A stretch of 64,000 bases of DNA from Albibacillus kandeliae (lineage in GTDB: Bacteria; Pseudomonadota; Alphaproteobacteria; Rhodobacterales; Rhodobacteraceae), in the NCBI RefSeq assembly GCF_003116585.1, contig NZ_QEHM01000008.1, positions 284,906 through 348,905 of the forward strand. The letters are read 5' to 3'. The notes under the pieces were generated by a model. It saw only the letters and a program-made list of their open reading frames with translations. It was not told where the DNA came from and did not search any database. Positions 52,071-61,784 of this stretch are shown here, one piece after another; positions within the stretch are counted from its first letter, which is position 1; each line of letters starts with the position of its first letter. A program made the position numbers and the translations under genes.

Positions 52071-54602
52071 TCAGACTGACAGATCGTCACTCATGTCTTC
52101 TGGAATGTCAGCGAATTTCAGAGGTTTGAGCACCTTCTTGCTCTCGGTCTTCTTGATCATCGCATCCTCGATGGCGGCCACGAGGTGCAAGTGGTTCTTC
52201 ACCTTGGCACCCTTCACCTTCTTGCGGGAGCGGGTCAGCAGGTCCTTGGCGGATTTCAGAACCCCGGAGGACTCCATACCCTTCCTGACGATCAGCCTCG
52301 CCACGTCAGCCACCGCTTCGCTTTCCTCCGGGTCCATGTTGTAGACGCTCAGGATGGCTGGCCAGTCGACCTTCTTGACCGTGCCCATGTCGTACTTGGT
52401 CTGGCTGTCGTCGGTGCCTTTCTCTGTTTCAGCCGTCACCGCACCCGCGGCACCGTCCGCGCCGTCACCCTTGTCGTCACGGTCACCATCATGACCGCGG
52501 TCCGACGGGGTTTCCGGCGTTTCCTCCTGTTTCGCCTTTGCGTCCTGCCTGGCGGCGTTGACGATGGCGGTCAGCATTTCCACCAATGTGACGTTTATCT
52601 TGAAGATCTTCAGGATATGGTTCGCGAGTGCCTTGGCCAGCGTGCCCGCGGCCTTCTTGTCGCCGCGGATGAGTGCGCGGACGAGGCCATCATAGATTTG
52701 CACACTTCTGTCGTCCTTTCTCAGCGCCATTGACAGAAACCAGCTCGCGCGATCGCTGTCATCGTCGTCGCTGTCCTCATCAGCCTTCGCGGATGCCTCT
52801 GCGGCGCGCGCATCGCTTGCCTTCTTGTCCTGGCGCTCGACGTATCTCAGGATCATCGCGCCATCGATCCAGGCAAGATCGCCGCCAAACCCGCGCAGTC
52901 TTTCAGCAAGCCTGTCTGCGGCGGCGCGGGCTTCCTCCGGGCTGCCCTCGGCCTGCAGGAACGAAATCTCCAGCATCTCGCCCCGGTAGTCCGACAAACT
53001 CGGAGCGCGGCCCTCTGCGCCGTCATTGCGGGGCTGCGCTTCAACACCCGCCTCTTCGGCTTTCGGGCGCGCCTCCGTGGCGGCCTTCTTCTCGTTCTGC
53101 GCTTGCCGGTGAGCCGCCATTTCCTTGCGATTGTATTCGTCCATAGCAGTGTTGAAGGCCTGGGCCCGGACCAGCAGGTCTTCGACAAAGTCCCTGGGGG
53201 AAACTGGCAGAGGGCCGTCCTTTTGCGCCAACCTCGCGATCTGCGCGGCGACCTGTTGCGCCTCTCTCAAGCCCTTTTCCTTCAGGGCAACGGCAACCTT
53301 CTGAACGTCCGGGTCGGTGGTTTCGGATGGATCAGGATTGTCCTCCCTGGCTTCAGCGCGCATGGGATCGGGCCGATCCTGGGGTGCAGCAGGTGCTGTG
53401 GCTGCGTCCGCCTCTGCCCGCAGTTCCTCTTCGACCGCTTTCATGATCCCGGGGATCTGCCTTTCGATATCCTTCGCTATTCCGGTCGCCTCCTGAACGA
53501 TTTGGCGGGCAATCTCGCTGGCAAGGTCCGCCACGTCGTCTGTCTCGGCAGCGGTTCTTGCAGCAAGCCGAGCGGCCAACTCTTCGATCTTGGCCCGCGA
53601 CGCTTGTACCTGCTCCATCCCTTCGCGCGTCAGGTTACTGGGCAAGATCACGATCTGGCGCATCTCGATCCGGATCTGCTCTGCCAGCGCGGCATCTTCC
53701 TCGTTGTCGAGGTTCAAGCCAGACTGCTGGAGATACCCGCCCTCGCGCAGAGACAAGTCCGCAAACAGCTGCAGCTCGCGCAGGTGTGTTTCCGCGACGA
53801 CACGATCGTTCAACTCGCGGGCGCGGAGGTCTTCTGCTTCCCGGCGGCGGTCTTCCTCTTCCCTCAGGCGGTCATTCTCGACCTTCAGGGAGGTGTCGAC
53901 TTCGCCCTCTTCGGGCGCGGTGTCGTCGCCTTCCTGCAGTTCCTCGTAGAAATCTTCATTTCCATCCGGGTCGCCGAATTGATCTGTGACCGTCTCGACC
54001 GCCCCGACGAAGTTCATCACTCGGTCGAGTATCCCGTCGCGATCGGCTTCTTCGACATAGCCGTCCACGACCAGATACGACATCAGGACCTGTGCCTGCT
54101 CCCGCGCCGCATGTTCACCGCCTGTCGCATAGGCTTCTCCGATCATCCTCAGAAAGGGCTTGATCAGCGGATCATCGGGCAGACCAGTCGTTCTCATGAT
54201 GCGGTTCATCATGTCGTCGCTGTAGATCTCGCCGAGGCTTTCTTCGGGGTCAGCGGTCTGCAGCGTGGTCTGCATGGAGTCGTAATACGCCAGCGTACCT
54301 TCGATCAGCTTGGCATCAGGTGCTGCGGGGTCGAGCGCATTGCTATTGTATTCGCGCCGGAGAACGGTGTCGCCCTCAGGGGCCGGGGTGTTCCGGAAAA
54401 GCTTGATCAATCGCTGCGCCGCGGCCTCCGCCGACGTGCGCTCCCCCCGGCGCATCGCAAAGTCGATGGCCAGGGCCAGGCTGAGGGTTCCACCGTTAAC
54501 CGGAATCCCGAGCCGTTCGAGAAATCGTTTGAGGTCCGAGCTGCTGAACGCGACCGGCGCGGGCTTGTAGTCTTCGTATTGCACTGTGTTCGACCTTTGC
54601 AT
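52071..54602 (-). CDS. Unrecognised 843-residue charged protein
   Basis: I do not recognise this protein. It has no signal peptide or membrane segment. The N-terminus (about 1-200) looks helical and folded. Residues about 236-280 form a Glu/Arg-rich coiled coil (DRLREEEDRRREAEDLRAREL). The middle is rich in Ala, Glu and Lys with several helical repeats, and there is an acidic run (EDSDDDDSD) near residue 620. The C-terminus is basic (RSRKKVKGAKVKNHLH). Codon use looks less GC-biased than in the main chromosome genes. It lies between an A/T-rich gap and an integrase remnant, so it is probably island cargo. Confidence 0.75.
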   Translation of the reverse strand: MQRSNTVQYEDYKPAPVAFSSSDLKRFLERLGIPVNGGTLSLALAIDFAMRRGERTSAEAAAQRLIKLFRNTPAPEGDTVLRREYNSNALDPAAPDAKLIEGTLAYYDSMQTTLQTADPEESLGEIYSDDMMNRIMRTTGLPDDPLIKPFLRMIGEAYATGGEHAAREQAQVLMSYLVVDGYVEEADRDGILDRVMNFVGAVETVTDQFGDPDGNEDFYEELQEGDDTAPEEGEVDTSLKVENDRLREEEDRRREAEDLRARELNDRVVAETHLRELQLFADLSLREGGYLQQSGLNLDNEEDAALAEQIRIEMRQIVILPSNLTREGMEQVQASRAKIEELAARLAARTAAETDDVADLASEIARQIVQEATGIAKDIERQIPGIMKAVEEELRAEADAATAPAAPQDRPDPMRAEAREDNPDPSETTDPDVQKVAVALKEKGLREAQQVAAQIARLAQKDGPLPVSPRDFVEDLLVRAQAFNTAMDEYNRKEMAAHRQAQNEKKAATEARPKAEEAGVEAQPRNDGAEGRAPSLSDYRGEMLEISFLQAEGSPEEARAAADRLAERLRGFGGDLAWIDGAMILRYVERQDKKASDARAAEASAKADEDSDDDDSDRASWFLSMALRKDDRSVQIYDGLVRALIRGDKKAAGTLAKALANHILKIFKINVTLVEMLTAIVNAARQDAKAKQEETPETPSDRGHDGDRDDKGDGADGAAGAVTAETEKGTDDSQTKYDMGTVKKVDWPAILSVYNMDPEESEAVADVARLIVRKGMESSGVLKSAKDLLTRSRKKVKGAKVKNHLHLVAAIEDAMIKKTESKKVLKPLKFADIPEDMSDDLSV

Positions 54603-54741
54603 GCGTTAATGTGTTAAGTTAGTCGCAGCCGATACAGGTTCGGTTCAGAGAATTCTTTGAAAATTTTCGAAGAACGATCGCGTCTGCCGGTTTCGAGTGA
54701 GGGAAGATGCCCGCCAAACGGGATCTGATCATTAACTGGGC

Positions 54742-54960
54742 TTGGCGGCCACCAGGACACCCCTTCGCAAGCACATCAAAGCAGATGACGTCGCAATCCA
54801 CGGCCTGCGCCCTACCGCTGTGAGAGCCCTGCCAGAAGCCGGGTGCAGCGCCTCTGCGCTCGAGGCCGTATTCGGTCACAAGTCTCTTGGTATGGCTAAG
54901 AAGTACCGACAGCAGGTGTTGCAACGTGAGATATCTAGGTCCGCTCGACCGAGACGGAGA
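54742..54960 (+). pseudogene. Tyrosine recombinase (integrase) C-terminal remnant
   Basis: The frame encodes IHGLRPTAVRALPEAG, then GHKSLGMAKKYRQQVLQRE. These match the C-terminal catalytic segment of phage-type integrases: His and Arg of HxxR, the GH of the next motif and the nucleophile Tyr. The upstream catalytic Arg/Lys and the core-binding domain are absent; a stop lies just upstream at 54733. It is a decayed fragment next to a tRNA-derived site. Confidence 0.75.
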
Positions 54961-55072
54961 TGTTCAGAAGCGGATCAAGCACATCAATTCGCGTCTGAAA
55001 AATTTCAAGACTTCAAAATGCGCCGCCCGCAAACCAGCCACAGTCTCAGCAATTTCTTCTGAAAAATCAGTA

Positions 55073-55127
55073 TGGTGCGGGTGAAGGGACTTGAACCCCC
55101 AAGCCTTGCGGCGCCAGAACCTAAATC
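55073..55127 (-). repeat. tRNA-Leu(UAG) 3' fragment: probable integration (att) site
   Basis: On the minus strand this 55-base segment reads from the anticodon loop (TTTAGGT, anticodon TAG) through the variable arm and T-arm (GGGGGTTCAAGTCCC) to CCCGCACCA. The 5' half of the tRNA is missing: upstream sequence does not pair. Tyrosine integrases use exactly this portion of tRNA genes as att site, and a fragment is left at the far end of an inserted element. Confidence 0.8.
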
Positions 55128-55378
55128 ACGCGATAATGCAGTCAGTTCAAGCAAACTAGGTCGAGAATTTTACAGGACAAATCATGAACAAATGGCGAAA
55201 CTGCAAAATGGATTGCTGATGCCAATCCGCGGTCTTCGCATGGTCCGGCAGCATCAAGCCTGAAGTCCAAGATTGAGGAAAACTCGATTAACTCGCCTCG
55301 TCCTGAACCATCTCATGGCAGCACAGAACCATGCACTTTTCGCCAGCCTCTTGGCTGATCACATTCCCTCGCACTCAT

Positions 55379-56293
55379 CTAAACCCCAGCGGTACGCGCC
55401 TGCAGTCGAGCTTCCTCGCGAACCATCGCGACAAATGCGGCGAAACCTGCTGATGGGTTGCGACGACCGGGGTAATACAGCGAGAAGCCGGGACGTGGCG
55501 GTGTCCACTCTTCAAGAACGCGGATCAGACTCCCCTCATTGATGTCCTCAGCGACATCCTGTTCGATAAAGAAACCTATCCCGACACCGGCCATCACCGC
55601 AGTCCGCGCAATCCCGGGTTCATCAATGGTGAGCCGTCCCTTGGCATCGACCTGCACCACCTCACCGTCTTTCTCGAAGTACCACCTGAACATCGCACCG
55701 TTGGGCAAACGCACGCGGATACAATCCTCCAAGGGCAGATCAGCGGGCGTCATCGGAGCGCGGTTGGCGGCTAACCACTCGGGCGAAACGACCACGGCAT
55801 AACGCTGTGGCCGACCGAGGGACACCGCGAGCATGTCCCGCGGGACCAGATTTGCCGGTCTCACCCCCAGGTCGAACCCTTCGGCCACGATATCCACGAG
55901 CCGGCCTTCGGTTACGAGGTCGATCTGCATCTCGGGATACCTTCGCAAAAACTGCAACATCAGTGGCGCAATCGCCTGCCCGCCCTGGGCTGATGCGTTG
56001 AGGCGCAGCAATCCCGAAGGTGTCACTTGTTGCGAGCGAGCTCGTTCCATCGCTCCACGGATCTCGGCCACGGCAGGCGAGACTCTCCCAATGAAGTCCC
56101 GACCGGCATCGGTGAGCGAGACGCTGCGGGTAGTACGATTGAAAAGCCGCACCCCAAGGTCTGACTCAAGGCGTCGAATGGAATGCGAAAGCGCCGTGGT
56201 AGACATGCCAAGGTCAAGGGCCGCAGCACGGAACGTTCCAAGGCGAGCGATAGCCAGAACAGCTTCCAGCCCCCTCAAACCAACATCATCCAT
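55379..56293 (-). CDS. LysR family transcriptional regulator
   Basis: This 304-residue protein starts at ATG 56293 with a typical winged helix ([35 protein letters not shown]). The effector domain is complete. It is divergent from a SnoaL-like/SDR gene pair, which it probably controls. Upstream in-frame codons are not part of it. Confidence 0.88.
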   Translation of the reverse strand: MDDVGLRGLEAVLAIARLGTFRAAALDLGMSTTALSHSIRRLESDLGVRLFNRTTRSVSLTDAGRDFIGRVSPAVAEIRGAMERARSQQVTPSGLLRLNASAQGGQAIAPLMLQFLRRYPEMQIDLVTEGRLVDIVAEGFDLGVRPANLVPRDMLAVSLGRPQRYAVVVSPEWLAANRAPMTPADLPLEDCIRVRLPNGAMFRWYFEKDGEVVQVDAKGRLTIDEPGIARTAVMAGVGIGFFIEQDVAEDINEGSLIRVLEEWTPPRPGFSLYYPGRRNPSAGFAAFVAMVREEARLQARTAGV

Positions 56294-56391
56294 TATCCCG
56301 ATCCCGTCATTATTACATCCAAGTTTATCCCGCTTATCGCAACTTAAGTCGATCTCTATCTTTGGTGCATCAACTCGAAAGGACTGATCCC

Positions 56392-56712
56392 ATGATCCTC
56401 CCCGATCCGATACAAAGATACTTTTCATCACGCGCCCCGCAGGATGCCTCAACCTTGGCGGCGGCCTTTGCGCCGGACGCGGAGGTCCGAGACGAAGGGC
56501 AAACACTTCGAGGACCGCAACAGATCCTCAGGTGGTGGCAAGACGCCAAGGCCAAATACGACCACAGTGCAGAGCCACTGGAACTGACCGAAGCCTCGGG
56601 CAAGATCTTGGTTCTCGCGCGGGTCAGAGGCAATTTTCCGGGAAGCCCTGCCGACCTGACGTTTAAGTTCGGTCTTTCTGGTAACCGGATCTCTACCCTG
56701 GAGATCGAATGA
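56392..56712 (+). CDS. SnoaL/NTF2-like small protein
   Basis: This 106-residue protein has the NTF2-like cone fold pattern ([41 protein letters not shown]). An AAAGGA site precedes ATG 56392. It overlaps the SDR gene by four bases. Such proteins are often isomerases or accessory binding proteins; the role here is unknown. Confidence 0.78.
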   Translation: MILPDPIQRYFSSRAPQDASTLAAAFAPDAEVRDEGQTLRGPQQILRWWQDAKAKYDHSAEPLELTEASGKILVLARVRGNFPGSPADLTFKFGLSGNRISTLEIE

Positions 56713-57491
56713 TGCCAGATTTTCTGACACTTGCAGGTCAGCGTGCCCTCATTACCGGAGGAACGCAGGGCTCGGGAGCGGCAACCGTCGCGCTCTTTCG
56801 TGAATTGGGGGCAGACGTGCTTACGACAGCCCGTTCGCGCCCTGAGGGTATGCCGCCCGAGATTTTCGTCAAATCCGACCTGACTACGCTCGAGGGATGT
56901 GAAACCGTCGCCCGCTCAGTGAAGGACCGCCTGGGAGGCGTCGATATCATCGTCCACATGATTGGCGGTTCGTCAGCGCCGGGAGGCGGTTTTGCGGCCT
57001 TGGGGGAAGCACAGTGGCAAGCGGAGCTGAACCTGAACCTGATGCCGGCCGTTCGGCTCGACCGGGCGCTGATACCGGGGATGCTGGCGCAACGCTCCGG
57101 GGTCGTGATCCACGTCACGTCGATCCAGCGGCAGATGCCACTACCCGCTTCCACCACCGGCTATGCCGCGGCGAAAGCCGCCCTCTCGGTTTACAGCAAG
57201 AGCCTGTCGAAGGAAGTTTCCCCGAAAGGTATTCGGGTCGTGCGCGTAGCACCCGGCTGGATCGGAACGGACGCCTCTATCCGACTTGCAGAGCGGCTGG
57301 CGCAGGAGGCTGGCACCGATCTCGAAGGCGGAAAACAGATAATCATGGAAGCTCTCGGCGGCATTCCGATCGGGCGCCCAAGCACGCCTGAAGAAATCGC
57401 GAACCTAGTCGCATTTCTGGCCTCTCCCCGCGCGGGAACGATAACTGGGACCGAGGTGGTAGTAGACGGAGGCAGCGTACCAACTGCTTAG
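56709..57491 (+). CDS. Short-chain dehydrogenase/reductase (SDR)
   Basis: This 260-residue SDR has TGGTQGSG (cofactor), HMIGGSS in place of NNAG, and catalytic Ser/YAAAK. It is translationally coupled to the SnoaL-like gene and is opposite to the LysR gene. Substrate unknown. Confidence 0.87.
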   Translation: MMPDFLTLAGQRALITGGTQGSGAATVALFRELGADVLTTARSRPEGMPPEIFVKSDLTTLEGCETVARSVKDRLGGVDIIVHMIGGSSAPGGGFAALGEAQWQAELNLNLMPAVRLDRALIPGMLAQRSGVVIHVTSIQRQMPLPASTTGYAAAKAALSVYSKSLSKEVSPKGIRVVRVAPGWIGTDASIRLAERLAQEAGTDLEGGKQIIMEALGGIPIGRPSTPEEIANLVAFLASPRAGTITGTEVVVDGGSVPTA

Positions 57492-57576
57492 TCTGGAAGT
57501 CGCACTTCCTGACCACGACAAACAATGTCATCGACTGGGCAACCAAATGAAGCTGGGATAGGAACACCAGACCTCG

Positions 57577-59202
57577 CTATCCAACAGGTTTCTCCGGTTT
57601 GACCCAGTCCATGTCAGGGTGCGCTTGGACGATGGCCCAATCGACTACTCCGACTTTGTTCGCCCAATCCTCGTAGGCCTTGATCATCCCCTCTGCGCGG
57701 GTCGGGTCCTTGTGGCGCAAGTCGTTGAGCTCAGTCCGATCGACCCTCATGTTGTAGAGTTCCCAGTCCTGACCGAACTCGCGGACAAGTTTCCAGTCGC
57801 CATCGCGCATTGCGCAGTTGCCCTCATGCTCCCAGTAGATTGGCTGTTCGCGCTGTCGGTAGATGTTGCGGAACGTATCAATCAGACTTTCCCCATCAAG
57901 GTTCTGCACCCCTACACCGCCAAAATCCTTTGGATAGCTCGCCCCAGTGACGTCCAGAATAGTCGGCATGATGTCCGATACGTGGCGTGCGTCATGCACA
58001 ATACCGGGGCTGGCGATGCCTTCGGGCCAGTAGGCAACGAGAGGCGTGGATATGCCACCTTCATGCACCCAGGTCTTGTGCATCCGGAATGGGGCGTTCG
58101 AGACGTTCGACCATGCTGTCTCGTAGCTTTGGAACGTTGTGCCCGGCCCCGGGGTTAGGTCAGGGATGTTACCTTGGACGATTTCTTCCCCGCGAGGGGA
58201 GCTGTCGGGATAGGAATTGACCCAACCTTCCTCGGCCAGGAACTCGGCACATCCACCGTTGTCAGAGAGAAACAGAACAAGAGTATTCTTCTCGACCCCG
58301 AGGTCACGCAGCTTGCGCATGACGCGGCCGATGCCTTGATCCATGCTGTCGACCATCGCGGCATATGTCGCCATGCGGCTGTCTTCCCAGTCCTGATGTT
58401 TCTCGTCAATCCACGGATGGGCCTCGGGATCGCGGGGAGAGATATCCCAGCGCCCCTCGAGCATCCCACGGCTCAGCATCTCCTCGTGACGTGATGTGCG
58501 CAGGTGGTCCCATCCCTTACGATACTGGCCACGGTAGCGTGCGATATCTTCCTCATGTGCCTGCAGAGGCCAATGGGGGGCCGTGTAGGCGAGATAGAGG
58601 AAGAAGGGCTTGTGATCGCTGACGGCGTCTCCGATCATTTCGACCGCCTTCTCGGTGATCGCATCGGTCATATAGAAGTCGTCCTGCTCGATATCGACCC
58701 GGTGATCGTCTTCGCCGATGTAGTGCGGGAAGAAGTAGCTGCCGGAGCCATCGAGCGTTCCAAAGAACCGATCAAAACCCCTTTGTCGCGGAGTTGGATG
58801 GGTCACGTCGCCTGGCAGCCAGAGATCGCTCTCCCGTGGCTTGTAACTTCCCCCTACATGCCACTTGCCGCTCATCAAGGTGCGGTAGCCGGCCAATCGC
58901 AACACCTCGGCGATGGTGACAGCATCATTGCGAAGGTAACCTTGGTAAGCCTCGCTGCCGTAGCTCGCTGTCATGTGCCCAATCCCGGCCTTGTGGGGAT
59001 AGAGACCAGTCAGTAGTGAGGCCCTAGTCGGACAACAGCGGGCGCAGTTATACATCGCGGTGTAGGTCTGGCCCCCAGCGGCAAGTCGGTCAATGTTGGG
59101 CGTCCGGATTTCCGATCCCATGCAACCAAGATCGGAGAACCCCATGTCATCGGCGAGGATCAGGATGATGTTCGACTTAGACGGCGGACGCATGGGAGGC
59201 AC
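57577..59202 (-). CDS. Arylsulfatase-type sulfatase
   Basis: This 541-residue type I sulfatase has the metal site ILADDMGFSDLG near residue 16 and the formylglycine motif C-x-P-x-R (CCPTRASLLTG). The Cys must be oxidised to formylglycine, so an FGE or anaerobic maturase is needed; none is in the window. Other active-site blocks (SGKWHVGG, APHWPL, FLSDNGG) are present. No signal peptide is evident. It hydrolyses a sulfate ester. It is co-directional with and downstream of a GlxA-type regulator. Confidence 0.9.
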   Translation of the reverse strand: MPPMRPPSKSNIILILADDMGFSDLGCMGSEIRTPNIDRLAAGGQTYTAMYNCARCCPTRASLLTGLYPHKAGIGHMTASYGSEAYQGYLRNDAVTIAEVLRLAGYRTLMSGKWHVGGSYKPRESDLWLPGDVTHPTPRQRGFDRFFGTLDGSGSYFFPHYIGEDDHRVDIEQDDFYMTDAITEKAVEMIGDAVSDHKPFFLYLAYTAPHWPLQAHEEDIARYRGQYRKGWDHLRTSRHEEMLSRGMLEGRWDISPRDPEAHPWIDEKHQDWEDSRMATYAAMVDSMDQGIGRVMRKLRDLGVEKNTLVLFLSDNGGCAEFLAEEGWVNSYPDSSPRGEEIVQGNIPDLTPGPGTTFQSYETAWSNVSNAPFRMHKTWVHEGGISTPLVAYWPEGIASPGIVHDARHVSDIMPTILDVTGASYPKDFGGVGVQNLDGESLIDTFRNIYRQREQPIYWEHEGNCAMRDGDWKLVREFGQDWELYNMRVDRTELNDLRHKDPTRAEGMIKAYEDWANKVGVVDWAIVQAHPDMDWVKPEKPVG

Positions 59203-59340
59203 TCCTCGACATTGGCGGACAAGACGCCCGCCAGATTGTGCCGGATCATGACAAGGTGGTGTGCAGGTAAGATACTCGGGAAATCGACATCGCCGCCCTG
59301 AAAATCGACATTCGAAACACTCGTGCCAGCAAGGGCAATG

Positions 59341-60312
59341 TCAGCGGATCATCGAAGAGAGCTGCCGGTCACGGAGCGGGCTCAGCCCGAACTGCGTCCT
59401 GTATTTCGACGCAAAGGTTGAACTGGTGTAGTCGTATGCCTGCGCAATCTGGCTGATCGGCATACGGCCGACAAGGACTTCACGCCGGGCCTGTTCGAGC
59501 CGGAGACGTTCGTAAGCGGTTTTAGGGGTCACTCCGAACTCCAGACGAAACAGCCGTTCCAAATGCTTCTGGGACAATCCCAGCGTCGCTGCGATATGCG
59601 CGATGGTGACACGCTGCCGGAGGGACCGCGTCATAAGCTGCACTGCCGCCACAACGTGCGCGTTCTCAGACGGGAAGAGCTGCGCAGCAGACCCCCGCTG
59701 TCCGGTCCGTCCTTCTCGGTGGCCCTCGATGTTCAGCAGCGTCAGAACACCCCTTGCCGCCTCAGGTCCCAGGAGTTGACTTACTCGTGACAAAGCGAGG
59801 TCGGCAGCCGCCGCGCCGCCTGCGCAGGTAGAAAGTTTCGGTCCGGTTTCGTAGATGTTGTCCGATATCTGGATCCCTGGGAAATGCGTGCGCAGAAACG
59901 GGGCGTCATCCCAATGTGCTGCGACGACCCGTCCCTGCAGCAACCCGGACTGGGCCAGAGGTATGACACCCGACGAGACTCCCCAGATCTCCAGCCCGAA
60001 AGCCCATGCCTTGCGGACTGCGCTCTTCTCGGCGGCGAGATCCTGTCGGGTGGCTCCCGTGCCAGCGATCACGACAAACGTGCCCGGCGCGCGCATGTCA
60101 TCGACCTGGATGTCTGGCAATATCTGGGTCCCATTGCCCGCGACGATGATGTCCCTGGTATTGGAAACCACGCGGGACTCGAAAACAACGTCAGACTGGA
60201 TCAGCGAAGCTGCACGCAGGATGTCAACGGTGCAGGAATAGGAAAACAGGGAGAAACCCTGCGCGAGGCAGAAGTAGAACCTGTGCGGGTCTGGCTCGGT
60301 CGAGCGTATCAT
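59341..60312 (-). CDS. GlxA-type AraC regulator with DJ-1/PfpI-like domain
   Basis: This 323-residue protein has an N-terminal amidase-like sensor domain (about 10-185; the usual nucleophile Cys position reads VSSGVIPLA, so it is not an enzyme) and a C-terminal AraC double helix-turn-helix (RVTIAHIAATLGLSQKHLERLFR; ISQIAQAYDYTSSTFASKYR). Relatives respond to quaternary amines or arginine-like compounds. It lies directly upstream of the sulfatase and may activate it. Confidence 0.88.
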   Translation of the reverse strand: MIRSTEPDPHRFYFCLAQGFSLFSYSCTVDILRAASLIQSDVVFESRVVSNTRDIIVAGNGTQILPDIQVDDMRAPGTFVVIAGTGATRQDLAAEKSAVRKAWAFGLEIWGVSSGVIPLAQSGLLQGRVVAAHWDDAPFLRTHFPGIQISDNIYETGPKLSTCAGGAAAADLALSRVSQLLGPEAARGVLTLLNIEGHREGRTGQRGSAAQLFPSENAHVVAAVQLMTRSLRQRVTIAHIAATLGLSQKHLERLFRLEFGVTPKTAYERLRLEQARREVLVGRMPISQIAQAYDYTSSTFASKYRTQFGLSPLRDRQLSSMIR

Positions 60313-60389
60313 CTGGCCTGACGCTTGCGTCTTTTCAGGCTCCGGCGTTCGCCAGGCAAAAAGCTAGTTACCAAGCTACTGTAAACCCC
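60105..60389 (-). terminator. Hairpin after the RTX gene (arms 60389-60394 and 60400-60405)
   Basis: The arms CGCGCC and GGCGCG enclose GGGCT; read on the minus strand, GGGGTTTAC follows. It lies about 33 bases past the RTX protein stop and would end that transcript. The true span is 60389 to 60405. Confidence 0.2.
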
Positions 60390-60437
60390 GCGCCGGGCTG
60401 GCGCGAGGGATGTTTGTCGTGTAGTGGCCGCGCCGTA

Positions 60438-61784
60438 TCAGAAAATGAAGTCGTTGGCGGAAAGGTCGGCTTTGACGACCCCGTCGAGCGTAATGGTATT
60501 GCCGTCGTCGTCGGTGATCACCGCGTTGCCGTCCACCTTTGTCAGGTGGTTGTTCTTGAGATCTCGGAATGACCTGATCTCGTCGATGGCCGAGAGGTCG
60601 ATGCGCTCCTTGGTGCCACCTGTCTGGAAGTCGTGGATCGTGTCGTGGCCGAAATTGCCCTTGAACACGAACTTGTCCGCACCGCCGTTGCCGTAGAGGT
60701 CATCGTTCCCGTTGCCGCCGTTGAGAAGATCGCGGCCGGCCCCGCCAAAAAGCTTGTCCCGACCATTCATGCCGTAAAGCTTGTCGCTCCCGCCCTCACC
60801 CTCGAGTTCGTTCGCCTTGCCGTCGCCGATGATCCGATCGTTGTAGTCCGACCCGCGCACATTCTCGACGTTCCGCACAGTGTCTCGGTCGCCGAAGCCG
60901 TCTGTGGCAAACTCCTTCTGCAGGTTCACCGTTACACCGCTGTCGCCGCCATAGCGGTCATCACGGTCATAACGGACCTCGTCACGGCCCTTGCCGCCGT
61001 TCAGCAGGTCGTCGCCGGCAAGACCACGCAGGATGTTCCCGCCATTGTTTCCTATCAGCTTGTCGTCATAGGCCGAGCCGCGCAGCATCTCGATACTATT
61101 GAGGGTATCGGTATTGCCCCAGCCATCGGTTGCGGTACCCTTCAGAAGGTTGGCAACTACGCCCCCAGGATCGTTGTTGAAGGTGACCTGATCATAGCCC
61201 TTGCCGCCGTTGTAGGTGTCGTTCCCCTTGGAACTGACGAAATAGTCGTCACCGATCCCGCCGCTCAACGTATCGCGACGGTTGGTGCCGTAGAGTTCAT
61301 CTTCCTCTGTGATCTCGTAGTCGTCGAACTCGGTCCATCGAATGTCCTGGCCAGCGGCGAACTGCCCGGTTGCCGCGCCAACCGCGGTAATCGTGGCGTC
61401 AAAAGCCTCCCAACCCGCTGCGGTTGTTACCTCGGGTAGAGCCGGACCATCCAGCACGAAATAGAGGTCACTGTCATTGACATCACTGGTCTCCCAGTTG
61501 AGCCCGAATACAGTTGTTGTGCCTTCCGACCAGGTCACCTTGACAACAAAAGCTTCGACCTCTGCATATGCCTCGAGATCAGAAAGCGGGTAACCCGCTA
61601 TGACCGCCTGAATGAGATTATCGTCAACCTCGACATACGGCACGCCTTCATCCACGTAATCAATAGAGTACGAGAAGGTGGCGTTCTTGGATGGCATGGT
61701 CAGCACGGCAGTATCTGTACTCACGGCGCTGGTTTCACCATCGACAAAATCTACACGGGTGCCTTGCAAGGTAATTGTGGTCAT
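60438..61784 (-). CDS. RTX (hemolysin-type calcium-binding) secreted protein
   Basis: This 448-residue acidic protein starts at ATG 61784. Residues about 1-160 are a non-repeat domain of unknown role. From about 175 to 410 there are glycine/aspartate nonapeptide repeats (GGIGDDYF, LRGLAGDDLLNGGKGRDE, LFGGAGRDLLNGGNGNDD) that form a calcium beta-roll. The C-terminus (LSANDFIF) is the type I secretion signal type. No signal peptide and no type I exporter gene nearby. A catalytic domain is not recognised. Confidence 0.88.
   Translation of the reverse strand: MTTITLQGTRVDFVDGETSAVSTDTAVLTMPSKNATFSYSIDYVDEGVPYVEVDDNLIQAVIAGYPLSDLEAYAEVEAFVVKVTWSEGTTTVFGLNWETSDVNDSDLYFVLDGPALPEVTTAAGWEAFDATITAVGAATGQFAAGQDIRWTEFDDYEITEEDELYGTNRRDTLSGGIGDDYFVSSKGNDTYNGGKGYDQVTFNNDPGGVVANLLKGTATDGWGNTDTLNSIEMLRGSAYDDKLIGNNGGNILRGLAGDDLLNGGKGRDEVRYDRDDRYGGDSGVTVNLQKEFATDGFGDRDTVRNVENVRGSDYNDRIIGDGKANELEGEGGSDKLYGMNGRDKLFGGAGRDLLNGGNGNDDLYGNGGADKFVFKGNFGHDTIHDFQTGGTKERIDLSAIDEIRSFRDLKNNHLTKVDGNAVITDDDGNTITLDGVVKADLSANDFIF

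Noticed and set aside
55072..55263. 63-codon frame starting at the tRNA fragment
   Set aside because: Its first part is the translated antisense of the tRNA-Leu 3' end; not a protein gene.
60389..60405. Coordinate check for the RTX-gene hairpin
   Set aside because: The hairpin itself is plausible (6-bp arms, loop GGGCT) and spans 60389-60405; the feature entry carrying a smaller end value is a typing slip and should be read with this span.
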